From Deltaproteobacteria bacterium (lineage in GTDB: Bacteria > Myxococcota > B64-G9), in assembly GCA_030591745.1 (NCBI GenBank), contig JAUVAM010000126.1, forward strand, positions 1-8,124: 8,124 nt of DNA. Direction: 5' to 3'. The notes under the pieces are model-generated. The model made no database searches, was not told the origin of the DNA, and saw nothing but the letters and a program-made list of their open reading frames with translations. A program made the translations under genes and the position numbers. This document shows positions 1 to 7,463 of the stretch, one piece after another. Within the stretch, counting starts at the first letter, position 1; each line of letters opens with the position of its first letter.

Positions 1-6
1 GGAATT

Positions 7-10
7 GGAG
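7..10 (+). promoter_or_regulatory. Ribosome binding site that decides the start of the surface lipoprotein gene
   Basis: GGAG lies six bases upstream of the ATG at 17. This spacing favours ATG 17 over the in-frame TTG at 5, which overlaps the site, and over the ATG at 23. The ATG 17 start also gives a well-formed lipoprotein signal peptide. Only 16 bases precede the gene in this window, so its promoter cannot be seen. Confidence 0.6.
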
Positions 11-16
11 ATTGCC

Positions 17-3000
17 ATGCGCATGTTCCGTATCTGCTTGCTCGTTCTTTTGGCTTTATCAGTATCGGTTTTCCTGGGATGCGGAGATGACGCCACGGAT
101 TTCCCGGAGCACGATGGGGGCGATACCCTGGATGGTGATGATGGGGGCGGTGAAGATGGCGGCGTGTCGGATGGGGACTCGGGCGGCGACGAGGGAATGG
201 ATGCGGGTGGTGATGAGGCCGTGGACCCCTGCGCGAATTTGAACTGTCCGGAAGACCAGCACTGCGAAGACGACGGCAGCGGCCAGGGCATCTGTGTCAA
301 CAATACTTGCGAAGAATTGAATTGTGGTCCCACCGAGCGATGCGAGGAGACCCCGGGCGGCGGCGCGATCTGCGTGGATATCTCCTGCACGGAAGACATC
401 GATTGCGCGCCGGAGGAGTTTTGCGACGGGAACCTGTGCGCGGACGATGTTTGCGATGCTGGGTTTGCCCGTTGTCAGGGCCAGGTGGTGGAAGTTTGTG
501 CTTCAAACGGCAGTGGCTATGAGGCCCTGTTTGCCTGCGGCAGCATGGCCTATTTCGAAAGCGTCTGCGTTGATGACCCGAACGGGCAGGCCTTTTGTAC
601 ATGTGAGGATGACTGGGATTGTCCGACATGGTCCGTTTGCGAGTCTGGACGCTGTGTGGGCACCGGCCGGCAGCCTGTCTGTCGACTGGACCCTGCGCCC
701 TTTACGGAGGTTCTGCCCACACCCGAGATCATCTGGGGCGGTGACGCCACGGATCCGACGGCCGTCGATAGCCCCTTTCCTGCATCTGCCCAGGTGGTGA
801 TGACTCCTTTGGTGGCCAATCTGGACGACGACAATGGAGACGGCTTGATCGACGAGAGCGATTTTCCTGAAATCATTTTCTTGAGCTTCAGGAATCACGA
901 GTACACCACCAATGGCGTACTGCGGGCCATTCATGGTGGCGGGCCCAACAAAGGTGATGACTATTTCGCTGTTTGCGGCACGACACTCTGGCATGAGGGC
1001 GACCCCTTGGACATGGCTTGCGATCTGGCCACCGCTGATTTGGATGCCACGGCCAGTCCGGCGGTGGGCGATTTGGACAACGACGGCGTGCCGGAGATTG
1101 TAGCCATCCATGAAGGCGATCGAATCGTCATTTTCGACAACCAGGGTCTGCGTATGTCCAGAAGTGGGTCTTTTAATCTGGGGGGAGCCAATCCCGCCGT
1201 GGCCTTGGCCAATGTGGACAACCAGGGTTTTGCCGAGATCATCATTGGGCGCAACCTGTTTACCCTGCAAGCGGACGACCAGGGCGCGCTGTCGATACTC
1301 GATCGCTTCGTTGGCAATCAAACCCATGGACTGAACGGTCAGGGCCCGGTTTCCTGTGTGGCCAATTTGCTTGGAGACTCACGACAGGAGATCGTCGCGG
1401 GCACGGTGGCCTATCGCTGGCCTGAAGCGCCGCCTGGTGTCGATTCAAGGGCCCAGTGCAGCGGCACCGAGACCGATCCGGATCATGTGGCCTGGTGCGC
1501 CGGGCAGTTGCTCGTGGCTTGGGATGCCAACCAGGTCAACGCGGGCGGTGTGCCCGTGCGAGAGGGTTTTTGCTCGGTGGCCGATGTTTTGGGCGCGGAT
1601 GCAGGGGCTGCGCCGGGTCCGGACAATCCCTTAGACGGCATGCCCGAGGTGCTCACCATCGCCGATGGTTACCTGCTGGTCATGGATGGGGCCAGTGGCG
1701 TCTTGCTGAGAGAGATCAACCTGGCGGCGGGGACCAGAGGTGGCGCCCCCAACGTGGACGATTTCGATGGAGATGGTTTTCCCGAATTGGGCACGGCATT
1801 TTCGAGTTCTTACATCATTTACGACTTTCAGGAACCAACAGCGGCTTGTCCTGCCTGGGACACGGTCATGTTGGATGATGACGTGCTCTCGCCTGGGGCC
1901 AACCCGCCTCGCACCGGGGCCGGGGCGTCTTGTTCGAGCGATGCGGACTGCCTGGCGGGCGAGGCTGTTTGCAACCTGACGGTGGGTAGCTGTGTGTGCT
2001 TGCACAACGCCTGGAGGCGTGGCACGGAGGACGGTTCAAGTCGGGTGACCGGCTCCTCGGTTTTCGATTTTAACGGTGATGGTGGGGCCGAGGTGGTTTA
2101 CAACGACGAGTGCCGGTTCCGAATTTATAATGGCCTTGACGGCAATGTTTTGTTTACCCAGCCTTCCGAGAGTCGGACGCGCATCGAGTATCCGGTGGTG
2201 GCTGATGTGGACAACGACGGCAACGCCGAGATCATTTTCGGCACCTCCAACGAGTCGGGCTTTTGCTCGGAAAATTTGGACTCGGAGTACAACGCAGGCA
2301 TTGAGGTATGGGGTGATGCCGGGGACTTTTGGGTTTCGGCACGCCGTGTTTGGAACCAGCATGCCTACCACGTTACCAATGTGCTTGAAAACGGCGGCAT
2401 TCCCGTGATGGAGCCTGAGAATTGGCTTACTTACAATGGCAGGCGCTACAACACCTATCGCTCCAATCCGCGCAACTACAACACGGCCCCGGATCTCTCG
2501 CCGACGGCCATGCAGTTTTCTTCCCCCGACGCCGCCTGTGGACAGCTTTCTTCCCTGCTGGAGATTACGGTTCAGATAGAGAACCTGGGCGACTTGTTGG
2601 TGGGGCCTTCCCTGGTGGTGGCTTTCCGGGGCCAATGGAGCGACCCCCCAGAGATTTTGGCGCTCTTGGACGCCGCCGGCGTTCCCTTGACTTATGTGCT
2701 GCAAAACCCCTTGATGCCTGGCGCTTCGATTTTCGTCAACGTGTCTTATGACGCCGCCAACAACAGCCGGGGGGTCTTGCCTGACACGGTCATCGCCATC
2801 GTGGATGCGGATGAGCAAGAGCGAGAATGCCACGAAGACAACAACCAGATATCAGCCCCTGTTGAGCCCTCGGAGCAGGCGGCTGATCTCAGGGTGGAAC
2901 TGGGCGAGGCCGACATGACCCTATGCCCCAGTCCAACCCTGGAAACCACGGTATTCAATGATGGCTCTTTGCCGGCGGAAAACGTGCTGATCAGATACTA

Positions 3001-3220
3001 TGCCGGTGACCCCGATCAAGGCGGCACCGCCATCCTGGATCATGTGCTCCCAGGCATCCTGGCTCCAGGAACTTCAAGCACCTTCACCGTAACCCTCGCA
3101 AATTTCCCCTCACTGCTGATCACGGTTCACGCCGTGGTGGACCCGGACAACGACATCTTCGAATGCAACGACGGCAACAACAAAGACGAGGGCCCAGAGA
3201 TCCTTTGCTTCGAGACCTGA
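17..3220 (+). CDS. Large cell-surface lipoprotein: Cys-rich repeats, FG-GAP/VCBS-type repeats and two CARDB-like domains
   Basis: A 1067-residue exported protein, probably lipid-anchored and displayed on the envelope; the exact role is unknown. The N-terminus (MRMFRICLLVLL...VFLGC) is a signal peptide ending in a lipobox with Cys22 as the likely acylated residue. Residues 23-70 are an Asp/Gly-rich spacer. Residues 72-216 hold many Cys in C-x4-C/C-x5-C spacing, like the EGF- or Dickkopf-like modules of myxobacterial surface proteins. Residues 265-745 carry Asp-rich FG-GAP-type calcium-loop repeats, for example GDLDNDGVPEI (about 351), DDFDGDGFPEL (581), FDFNGDGGAEV (683) and ADVDNDGNAEI (729), suggesting a beta-propeller. 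A second small Cys cluster interrupts them at 639-661. WNQHAYHVTNV (about 779) is a motif I recall from other FG-GAP proteins. Residues 825-940 and 955-1055 resemble two CARDB (adhesion-type Ig-like) domains, each ending in an acidic, Cys-containing ECxxDNN or ECNDGNN stretch. Adhesion or calcium-dependent binding is inferred. The gene is complete and converges on the minus-strand operon. Confidence 0.88.
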   Translation: MRMFRICLLVLLALSVSVFLGCGDDATDFPEHDGGDTLDGDDGGGEDGGVSDGDSGGDEGMDAGGDEAVDPCANLNCPEDQHCEDDGSGQGICVNNTCEELNCGPTERCEETPGGGAICVDISCTEDIDCAPEEFCDGNLCADDVCDAGFARCQGQVVEVCASNGSGYEALFACGSMAYFESVCVDDPNGQAFCTCEDDWDCPTWSVCESGRCVGTGRQPVCRLDPAPFTEVLPTPEIIWGGDATDPTAVDSPFPASAQVVMTPLVANLDDDNGDGLIDESDFPEIIFLSFRNHEYTTNGVLRAIHGGGPNKGDDYFAVCGTTLWHEGDPLDMACDLATADLDATASPAVGDLDNDGVPEIVAIHEGDRIVIFDNQGLRMSRSGSFNLGGANPAVALANVDNQGFAEIIIGRNLFTLQADDQGALSILDRFVGNQTHGLNGQGPVSCVANLLGDSRQEIVAGTVAYRWPEAPPGVDSRAQCSGTETDPDHVAWCAGQLLVAWDANQVNAGGVPVREGFCSVADVLGADAGAAPGPDNPLDGMPEVLTIADGYLLVMDGASGVLLREINLAAGTRGGAPNVDDFDGDGFPELGTAFSSSYIIYDFQEPTAACPAWDTVMLDDDVLSPGANPPRTGAGASCSSDADCLAGEAVCNLTVGSCVCLHNAWRRGTEDGSSRVTGSSVFDFNGDGGAEVVYNDECRFRIYNGLDGNVLFTQPSESRTRIEYPVVADVDNDGNAEIIFGTSNESGFCSENLDSEYNAGIEVWGDAGDFWVSARRVWNQHAYHVTNVLENGGIPVMEPENWLTYNGRRYNTYRSNPRNYNTAPDLSPTAMQFSSPDAACGQLSSLLEITVQIENLGDLLVGPSLVVAFRGQWSDPPEILALLDAAGVPLTYVLQNPLMPGASIFVNVSYDAANNSRGVLPDTVIAIVDADEQERECHEDNNQISAPVEPSEQAADLRVELGEADMTLCPSPTLETTVFNDGSLPAENVLIRYYAGDPDQGGTAILDHVLPGILAPGTSSTFTVTLANFPSLLITVHAVVDPDNDIFECNDGNNKDEGPEILCFET
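83..226 (+). other. Low-complexity Asp/Gly-rich spacer coding region
   Basis: Directly after the lipobox Cys the protein is almost entirely Asp, Gly, Glu and a few small residues for about 48 residues. The DNA is correspondingly rich in GATGG/GGCGG-type units without an exact tandem period. Such spacers commonly separate the lipid anchor from folded domains in deltaproteobacterial surface lipoproteins. The acidic composition could also bind divalent cations. It may vary in length between strains. Confidence 0.75.
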
Positions 3221-3241
3221 TCGTTAGATCGTGCTGCTCGC
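3221..3241. other. 21-base convergent intergenic gap, no clear terminator
   Basis: The plus-strand lipoprotein gene and the minus-strand operon end tail to tail here. Only a 4-base GATC/GATC inverted repeat is visible (starting in the plus-strand stop codon region), with no T-run on either strand. I see no intrinsic terminator, so transcripts may overlap into the opposite gene or end by Rho. Confidence 0.5.
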
Positions 3242-3700
3242 TTATGGGACGACGCGGTCGATGATGATGTCCCCGTGGTAGCCGTAGTTGACTGAATTCA
3301 ACGCACGATGTACCCCGAAGGCATCTCCTTTGACCGGAAGAATTTTTCGACAGTCTTCTTCTGGGCAGGCTTGAGGGTCTTCTTCCAGCCAGGCGATGAA
3401 AGCAAAAGGGGCACCCAGGTTGTGGTTGGTGATTTCGGAGAAGTAGTAGGGGAACTCCGGTGAGTCTTCCACCACGTGCATGTGATAGGAAGCTTGCTCC
3501 GTGGGTAGGTCCTCCTCGTCCATTTCGGAGTCCAGAAAGACCGCCACGTGCAGGCGCGTGTTGGGGGCCGGTTGCACATCTTCCGGCAGTTCCACCGTGC
3601 CGGAGAAGTTGTTTGTGGTGCCGCAGGCCCAACAAAAGCACGCGATCCCGGCCAGCAGAATCAACAGTTTTTGCTTGCCGCGTCGGTTCTGTTTTTCCAT
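3242..3700 (-). CDS. Small putative lipoprotein of unknown function, possible transthyretin-like fold
   Basis: A 152-residue protein with a basic N-terminus (MEKQNRRGKQK), a hydrophobic stretch at 12-25 and Cys at 21, 23 and 26. IAC (Cys21) fits a lipobox best; WAC (Cys26) is an alternative with a less usual Trp at -2. Export is well supported, lipidation less so. The mature part begins SGTVELP and alternates short strands (RLHVAVFLD, FPYYFSEI, APFAFIAWLEED, GDIIIDRV). This order resembles transthyretin or carboxypeptidase-regulatory-like beta-sandwich domains of secreted proteins, but that is inference from pattern. A Cys pair (CPEEDC, about residues 120-125) could form a disulfide. An upstream in-frame start near 3874 would add 58 low-quality residues overlapping the lipid kinase gene and is rejected, because a strong ribosome binding site precedes the ATG at 3700. 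It is the last gene of the operon, 22 bases after the lipid kinase stop. Confidence 0.8.
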   Translation of the reverse strand: MEKQNRRGKQKLLILLAGIACFCWACGTTNNFSGTVELPEDVQPAPNTRLHVAVFLDSEMDEEDLPTEQASYHMHVVEDSPEFPYYFSEITNHNLGAPFAFIAWLEEDPQACPEEDCRKILPVKGDAFGVHRALNSVNYGYHGDIIIDRVVP

Positions 3701-3705
3701 TGGAT

Positions 3706-3714
3706 CTTCCCCTT
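3706..3714 (-). promoter_or_regulatory. Ribosome binding site for the small lipoprotein
   Basis: On the minus strand AAGGGGAAG lies 5 bases upstream of the ATG at 3700 (8 bases from the AAGGGG core). It sits within the 22-base gap after the lipid kinase stop codon. It fixes the start and supports independent translation initiation inside the same transcript. Confidence 0.65.
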
Positions 3715-3722
3715 GATGGCTT

Positions 3723-4643
3723 TCATGGAACGATGAGTTTGATGGCCTTGGGCAGGACTTCAAGGGTGATGGGCAGGCGGCCGGGTTGTTCGCCGTCCAT
3801 GTCGATGAGCACTTCTTCGTCGCTGGTGGCTTCAATGCGTTTGCCCCGCAGGGCGCGGACCTTGGCCAGATCAAGGTGGGTTCCCTTGTATACGCGGGTG
3901 CCCTTGGTGATGAATTCCCATTTGCCTAAATCGCCAAAGATGACGACATCAAAGAGGCCATCGTCGATCTCGGCTTTGGGCGCAACCCACATGCCGCCGC
4001 CGTGGTATTGCCCGTTGGCCACGGCTACGTTGTTGATGCGGATTTCTTCGTCAAAATGATCGTCGACTTTCAAGCGGATGGTCTGGTTGCGATAGCGGAT
4101 GATGGCGCGAGCCGTGCCCATGAAAAAAGAGGCCTTGCCGCCCAGGGCCTTGGTGGTCCGATTGACCAGAAGGTCTACCAGGCCCCCGATGCCGAAACTG
4201 GTGATGTTGATGAACATGCGTTCTTGGGTTTGACCCTCGGCATTGACGAAGCGGGTATGGCCCACGTCCACCTTCTGGGTTTTGCCCGCCGCCAAGACGG
4301 GCAGATACTCGTCTGGTTTTTTGCCGAGGCCAAAGGTCTTGCGGAAATCGCCGCCCGTGCCCCGCGGCACCAGCCCCAGGCAGGCCTCTGGGTTGATGGG
4401 TTGACCCTTTGAGAAGAAGCCGTTGACTATTTCGTTGCTGGTCCCGTCACCCCCAACGCAGATGATGCGTTCGGTGCCCGATTGCAGGGCCGTACGCACG
4501 ATTTGGGTTGCGTCGTCGGGCGCCTTGGTGAAGGCCTCGTCGAACTCGCCGATGTTTTGAATTAGGCCCTCGCGTATCTTGGGCCAGTCCCGTCCCGTGG
4601 ACCCGTTCGCACTGTGAGGGTTTACGGTTAGGAGCGTTTTCAC
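3723..4643 (-). CDS. Diacylglycerol/sphingosine-kinase-like lipid kinase (YegS/DagK_cat family)
   Basis: A 306-residue enzyme, usual length for the bacterial family, that transfers the ATP gamma-phosphate to a hydroxyl of a lipid such as diacylglycerol at the inner face of the cytoplasmic membrane. Visible family features: N-terminal strand TVNPHSANG (6-14), the nucleotide-binding GGDGT (64-68) in ICVGGDGTSNEIVNGF, the PRGTGGDF loop (93-100) in the place of the family's GTxND, the C-terminal-domain APKAEIDDGLFDVV segment (221-234), and DGE (283-285) near the C-terminus in the position of the catalytic acidic residues. No transmembrane segment is seen, as usual for this family. The start is GTG, immediately after the TAA of the upstream HEAT-repeat gene, giving MKTLLTVNP, a typical family N-terminus. 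The exact lipid substrate cannot be read from sequence. Gene order suggests cotranscription with two exported proteins. Confidence 0.92.
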   Translation of the reverse strand: MKTLLTVNPHSANGSTGRDWPKIREGLIQNIGEFDEAFTKAPDDATQIVRTALQSGTERIICVGGDGTSNEIVNGFFSKGQPINPEACLGLVPRGTGGDFRKTFGLGKKPDEYLPVLAAGKTQKVDVGHTRFVNAEGQTQERMFINITSFGIGGLVDLLVNRTTKALGGKASFFMGTARAIIRYRNQTIRLKVDDHFDEEIRINNVAVANGQYHGGGMWVAPKAEIDDGLFDVVIFGDLGKWEFITKGTRVYKGTHLDLAKVRALRGKRIEATSDEEVLIDMDGEQPGRLPITLEVLPKAIKLIVP

Positions 4644-4646
4644 TTA
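4641..4646 (-). promoter_or_regulatory. Stop-start junction TAAGTG, likely translational coupling
   Basis: On the minus strand the TAA of the HEAT-repeat gene is followed with no gap by the GTG of the lipid kinase. Only a weak GGA lies upstream, inside the preceding coding sequence. Terminating ribosomes are therefore likely to reinitiate here, tying kinase output to HEAT-protein translation. The arrangement is seen directly; the coupling is inferred. Confidence 0.6.
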
Positions 4647-7382
4647 ATCCAACTCACGATAGCCGATCACGGTCCAGACGTCACCGCGTTTGGCGAAGCG
4701 AATCTCGATTTCAGTGCGGTTGGCCGGATCGCGTTCGATGAACATTTCTTGGCTTGCGCGCTGTTTGTCCGCCTCGATGTTCGTGGCACCGAAGCTCACG
4801 CGGGGATAGCTTGCCCCCGTGTTTTTCCACATCTCGTCGGCTTGTTTTTTGCTCAAGTGAAGGACCAGGCCCGGGAAAGTGGCCAACTCGGGTATCCGTC
4901 GGCCTTGCTTCTGAATGACCACCAGCCGGCGGGCGTCTTTCGGCAGGGCCTGCTTGATCATGGCGGCCGTACTGAAGGCCAGCACCTGGAGGACCTCTTT
5001 GTTGCGATCCAGGCGTGGTGGTCGCGCCATGGGGTTGGCGTCTCTGCCGTCGTTCAGGTCGTCTCCATCCGTGTCTTCGCGATCAACCCGGGTCCAGAGA
5101 GCTTTCTCTTCCAAGTCTGTCATGCCGTCTTTGTCCCGGTCGCGAAAAAGCTCCTTCAATTTGTGCTTGTGCAAGCGTTGCAAGGTTTTGAATTTGGGGT
5201 TTTGCGGGTTCGCTGAGCGCGCAAAGGTACGGGTCAAAGCGATGGTGATCTGCCGGCCTTCAACTTTCAAGGAGAAGGTCGGCGGGGGGACCTGACTGTC
5301 CGGATCGGAAAAGCTGGTCAGGCCGGTAAAGACGGGTTCGCGCCAAGTTCGACCATCTTCCGACCAAGTCAAAAACAAGTCCATGGGGTTGCCCAGGCGA
5401 TCCTCGGCGAACAAAACCCAGATTCGTTCTCCGTCCACTTCCTTGGCATAGGGCCGTTTGGCTGAGCTTGCGCCCTCCCAAAATGCCAGGAGGGGGAGCT
5501 TGGTTCGGCGTCTCAAGGAACGGGATCCGATCCCTCGCAACAAGGCATTGGTGGCCCGTGCCGAGTCGTAACTCAGCAAAGCGCGGGCGGCAAACCAAGC
5601 CGTCCGGGAGTCGTCAGCTTCCAGGAGACCAATCAGGGGTCGAATGCCGGATGGCATTTTGAGTTGCCAAGCCTGGGCAGCTGCCAATTTGTTGATGTAA
5701 GGATCCTCGGTTTGCAGGCCCCAGAGGATGCCACGACCATAAGAACGTTTTCCAAGTCGGTACAAGGCCCTGGCCAGGATGACCCGAATCCACATGGCCG
5801 ATTCGGAGCGAATCAAGGCCTCGATTCGGGGCGTGTAGCTGCTGCCCAGGCTGTCGAAAAAACGCACCGCCGGTCCATCCGGAAGGGGAGGGGCATCGCG
5901 CAGGCTGTCTAAGAAATAGCTCAGAGCGCTTTCGCAGCCGGTGTGGGCCAGAACCTCAAGAAGCAAGTCGCGTTTTTTTCCCTTGGCTTTTTTCAATAAC
6001 TTGAGCATTCGTTTGGCGGCTGGTTCTCCTGTAGAGGCCAGCGCCTTGATGCATAAGTCCATCTCTGGCACGGCCCGGCTGTTTTGACGGCTCTCGCGGA
6101 AAAGTAGTTTGAGCTGGTGGAAGAGGGGTCGGACCATGCCGGGGGCACGCAGCATCGTCAATCCCTGATAGAGACCCCGGCGGGCCACGCGGCTGTTTTC
6201 GGTACCCAGGCGCTTGAGCAATTGTTTGACGATGTGTGTTTGACCCAACTGTCCCAGGGTGTTGGCGGCCGTCATACGGGTGTGCGCGTCTGAGTGATTC
6301 AATGCATTCAGAACAGCTTCCGATTGGTCTTTCATCTTTTGGACGGCAATGGCCCGCATGGCGGCCTGACGGACCAGGCGGGATCCTCCCCGCGTGGCTT
6401 CGCCCAGCGCTTGAGCCAGCACGTGTCGGGAAGCGTCATGTCGGATTTTCAATCGAGCCGCGGTCTGGGCTGCTCCCAGGCGAACCAGGACCTGATCGTG
6501 ATTCAAGCCCTTGGCACATGCTGCCGCGGCTTCGTCCCCATGGCGGCGCAATAAGGCCCATGCACCCCTGGAGTGAGAGAAGGAGGCCCTGTCTCCCGTG
6601 GCCTCCACCAGCACTGCCAGGGAAGCCTCGTCACCCAGTCGACTCAGGGCTTCCGCTGCTTCCAGCCTGAGTGCCAGGCCATTTCGAGCCAGGCCCATGG
6701 CCCGGCGGAGATCATCTTGTTCCGGATCGGTTTTTCTGAGCAACCTTGCTTTTTTGGGAATGGCCAAGATGATGGTTCGCAGTTTGGCCAGATTGTCGGT
6801 TGGCTCCAAGCCTAGGTTTCGGCCAGCGTAGGCCTGCCAAACTTTGTCCAGTGATGATCGGGCCTTTTTTGTGACCTGAGTCCAGTGTTTGCTGGCTACT
6901 TCCTTTTTTGTTTCTCCAAGGGCACGCCAAGCGCGTTTTCGAATGCCTTCTTCTTTGTGATCCAATTCCTCGATGATGATTTTCAAAGATGCGGAATAGT
7001 TCATCAGCCCCAAGCTCTTGGCGGCTTCGAGGCGGACTGTTGGAAGCGGATCCGAGGTCAATTCGACCAATTTTTCCCGGACTTCCTTGTTGTTGTAATG
7101 CCACAAGACGCCAGCCGCCTCGGCCCTGGCCTCGGCTTGATCTCCATCAGCCAGTTTCAACAGGGCCGGCAAAACCCGTGGATCCGAAATGCTCACAAAA
7201 CGCTTGAGCGCCCTTTCATAGTCTGAGATATCTTGATGCTCGACCAGGCGCTTGGCCATCCATGCCACCCGGTCCTGGTCGGCCCAAGCGCCAGGCGCTA
7301 TCCACATCAGGATGATCCAGGCGATCAAGGCGGTCTTCCTTACCGGGCATGATCTTGATTTTTGGGGTGAGCTTTTAGGCAT
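4644..7382 (-). CDS. Exported HEAT-repeat protein with Asp-box-like motif and thrombospondin-type-3-like calcium segment
   Basis: A 912-residue protein of unknown function. Signal peptide at 1-34: basic start, hydrophobic core ALIAWIILMWIAPG, then AWA before Asp35, a signal peptidase I type site, so probably periplasmic or secreted. Residues about 45-620 are alpha-helical HEAT/PBS-lyase-type repeats, with units such as DPRVLPALLKLADGD, DPLPTVRLEAAKSLG, RLEAAEALSRLGDEA, VRLGAAQTAARL and TRMTAANTLGQLG; these usually form protein-binding solenoids. Residues 640-730 are beta-like and contain WSEDGRTW (673-680), close to the sialidase/BNR Asp-box but one residue shorter than SxDxGxTW. Residues 747-783 carry DRDKDGMTDLEE and DREDTDGDDLNDGRDANP, like thrombospondin type 3 or EF-hand-like calcium loops. 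The last 130 residues are unrecognised. I prefer the ATG at 7382 because it gives the signal peptide; AGGGA lies 10 bases upstream. The TTG at 7451 would add 23 polar residues in front. A scaffold role at the envelope is plausible but unproven. Confidence 0.85.
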   Translation of the reverse strand: MPKSSPQKSRSCPVRKTALIAWIILMWIAPGAWADQDRVAWMAKRLVEHQDISDYERALKRFVSISDPRVLPALLKLADGDQAEARAEAAGVLWHYNNKEVREKLVELTSDPLPTVRLEAAKSLGLMNYSASLKIIIEELDHKEEGIRKRAWRALGETKKEVASKHWTQVTKKARSSLDKVWQAYAGRNLGLEPTDNLAKLRTIILAIPKKARLLRKTDPEQDDLRRAMGLARNGLALRLEAAEALSRLGDEASLAVLVEATGDRASFSHSRGAWALLRRHGDEAAAACAKGLNHDQVLVRLGAAQTAARLKIRHDASRHVLAQALGEATRGGSRLVRQAAMRAIAVQKMKDQSEAVLNALNHSDAHTRMTAANTLGQLGQTHIVKQLLKRLGTENSRVARRGLYQGLTMLRAPGMVRPLFHQLKLLFRESRQNSRAVPEMDLCIKALASTGEPAAKRMLKLLKKAKGKKRDLLLEVLAHTGCESALSYFLDSLRDAPPLPDGPAVRFFDSLGSSYTPRIEALIRSESAMWIRVILARALYRLGKRSYGRGILWGLQTEDPYINKLAAAQAWQLKMPSGIRPLIGLLEADDSRTAWFAARALLSYDSARATNALLRGIGSRSLRRRTKLPLLAFWEGASSAKRPYAKEVDGERIWVLFAEDRLGNPMDLFLTWSEDGRTWREPVFTGLTSFSDPDSQVPPPTFSLKVEGRQITIALTRTFARSANPQNPKFKTLQRLHKHKLKELFRDRDKDGMTDLEEKALWTRVDREDTDGDDLNDGRDANPMARPPRLDRNKEVLQVLAFSTAAMIKQALPKDARRLVVIQKQGRRIPELATFPGLVLHLSKKQADEMWKNTGASYPRVSFGATNIEADKQRASQEMFIERDPANRTEIEIRFAKRGDVWTVIGYRELD

Positions 7383-7463
7383 GTTGTTTGTTTCCCTGTC
7401 GGCACGATTGTGGCATTTCCTCAAGCTATAGCGCCAATCGCTGCTTCGCAAGTTTATATAGTT
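7383..7463 (-). promoter_or_regulatory. 81-base intergenic region, possible weak promoter for the three-gene operon
   Basis: This is the only sizeable non-coding gap in the minus-strand group. It is locally AT-rich, with TATATAAACT at 7460-7451 and TTGAAA at 7467-7462, but these two are too close together to be a -10/-35 pair. Another loose pair is TTGCGA (7451-7446) and TATAGC (7430-7425) with a short 15-base spacer. No good sigma-70 promoter, operator or terminator hairpin is visible. The gap is large enough for a promoter, and equally could be a transcribed leader. Confidence 0.3.
7393..7397 (-). promoter_or_regulatory. Possible ribosome binding site for the HEAT-repeat gene
   Basis: AGGGA on the minus strand, 10 bases before the ATG at 7382. 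The spacing is longer than ideal, so initiation may be modest. It still supports the ATG over the TTG at 7451, which has no convincing site before it. Confidence 0.4.

Noticed and set aside
503..1327. Long antisense open frame (274 codons) opposite the large lipoprotein gene, with a similar one at 2036-2833
   Set aside because: The translations have no signal, domain or motif and mirror the Asp/Gly-rich codons of the sense gene; they are shadows in GC-rich DNA.
3701..3874. Longer version of the small lipoprotein starting near 3874
   Set aside because: The 58 extra residues overlap the kinase coding sequence, would bury the signal peptide, and a good ribosome binding site precedes the ATG at 3700.
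3460..4059. Plus-strand open frame of 199 codons across the small lipoprotein and lipid kinase genes
   Set aside because: It overlaps two well-supported genes, is Ser/Arg/Pro-rich without motifs, and has no plausible ribosome binding context.
4344..4367. GGDF string in the lipid kinase, which could suggest a diguanylate cyclase
   Set aside because: It lies in PRGTGGDF, the lipid-kinase nucleotide loop, downstream of GGDGT; no GGDEF-domain context is present.
7383..7451. TTG start at 7451 for the HEAT-repeat protein
   Set aside because: It would place 23 polar, charged residues before a good signal peptide, and lacks a clear ribosome binding site.
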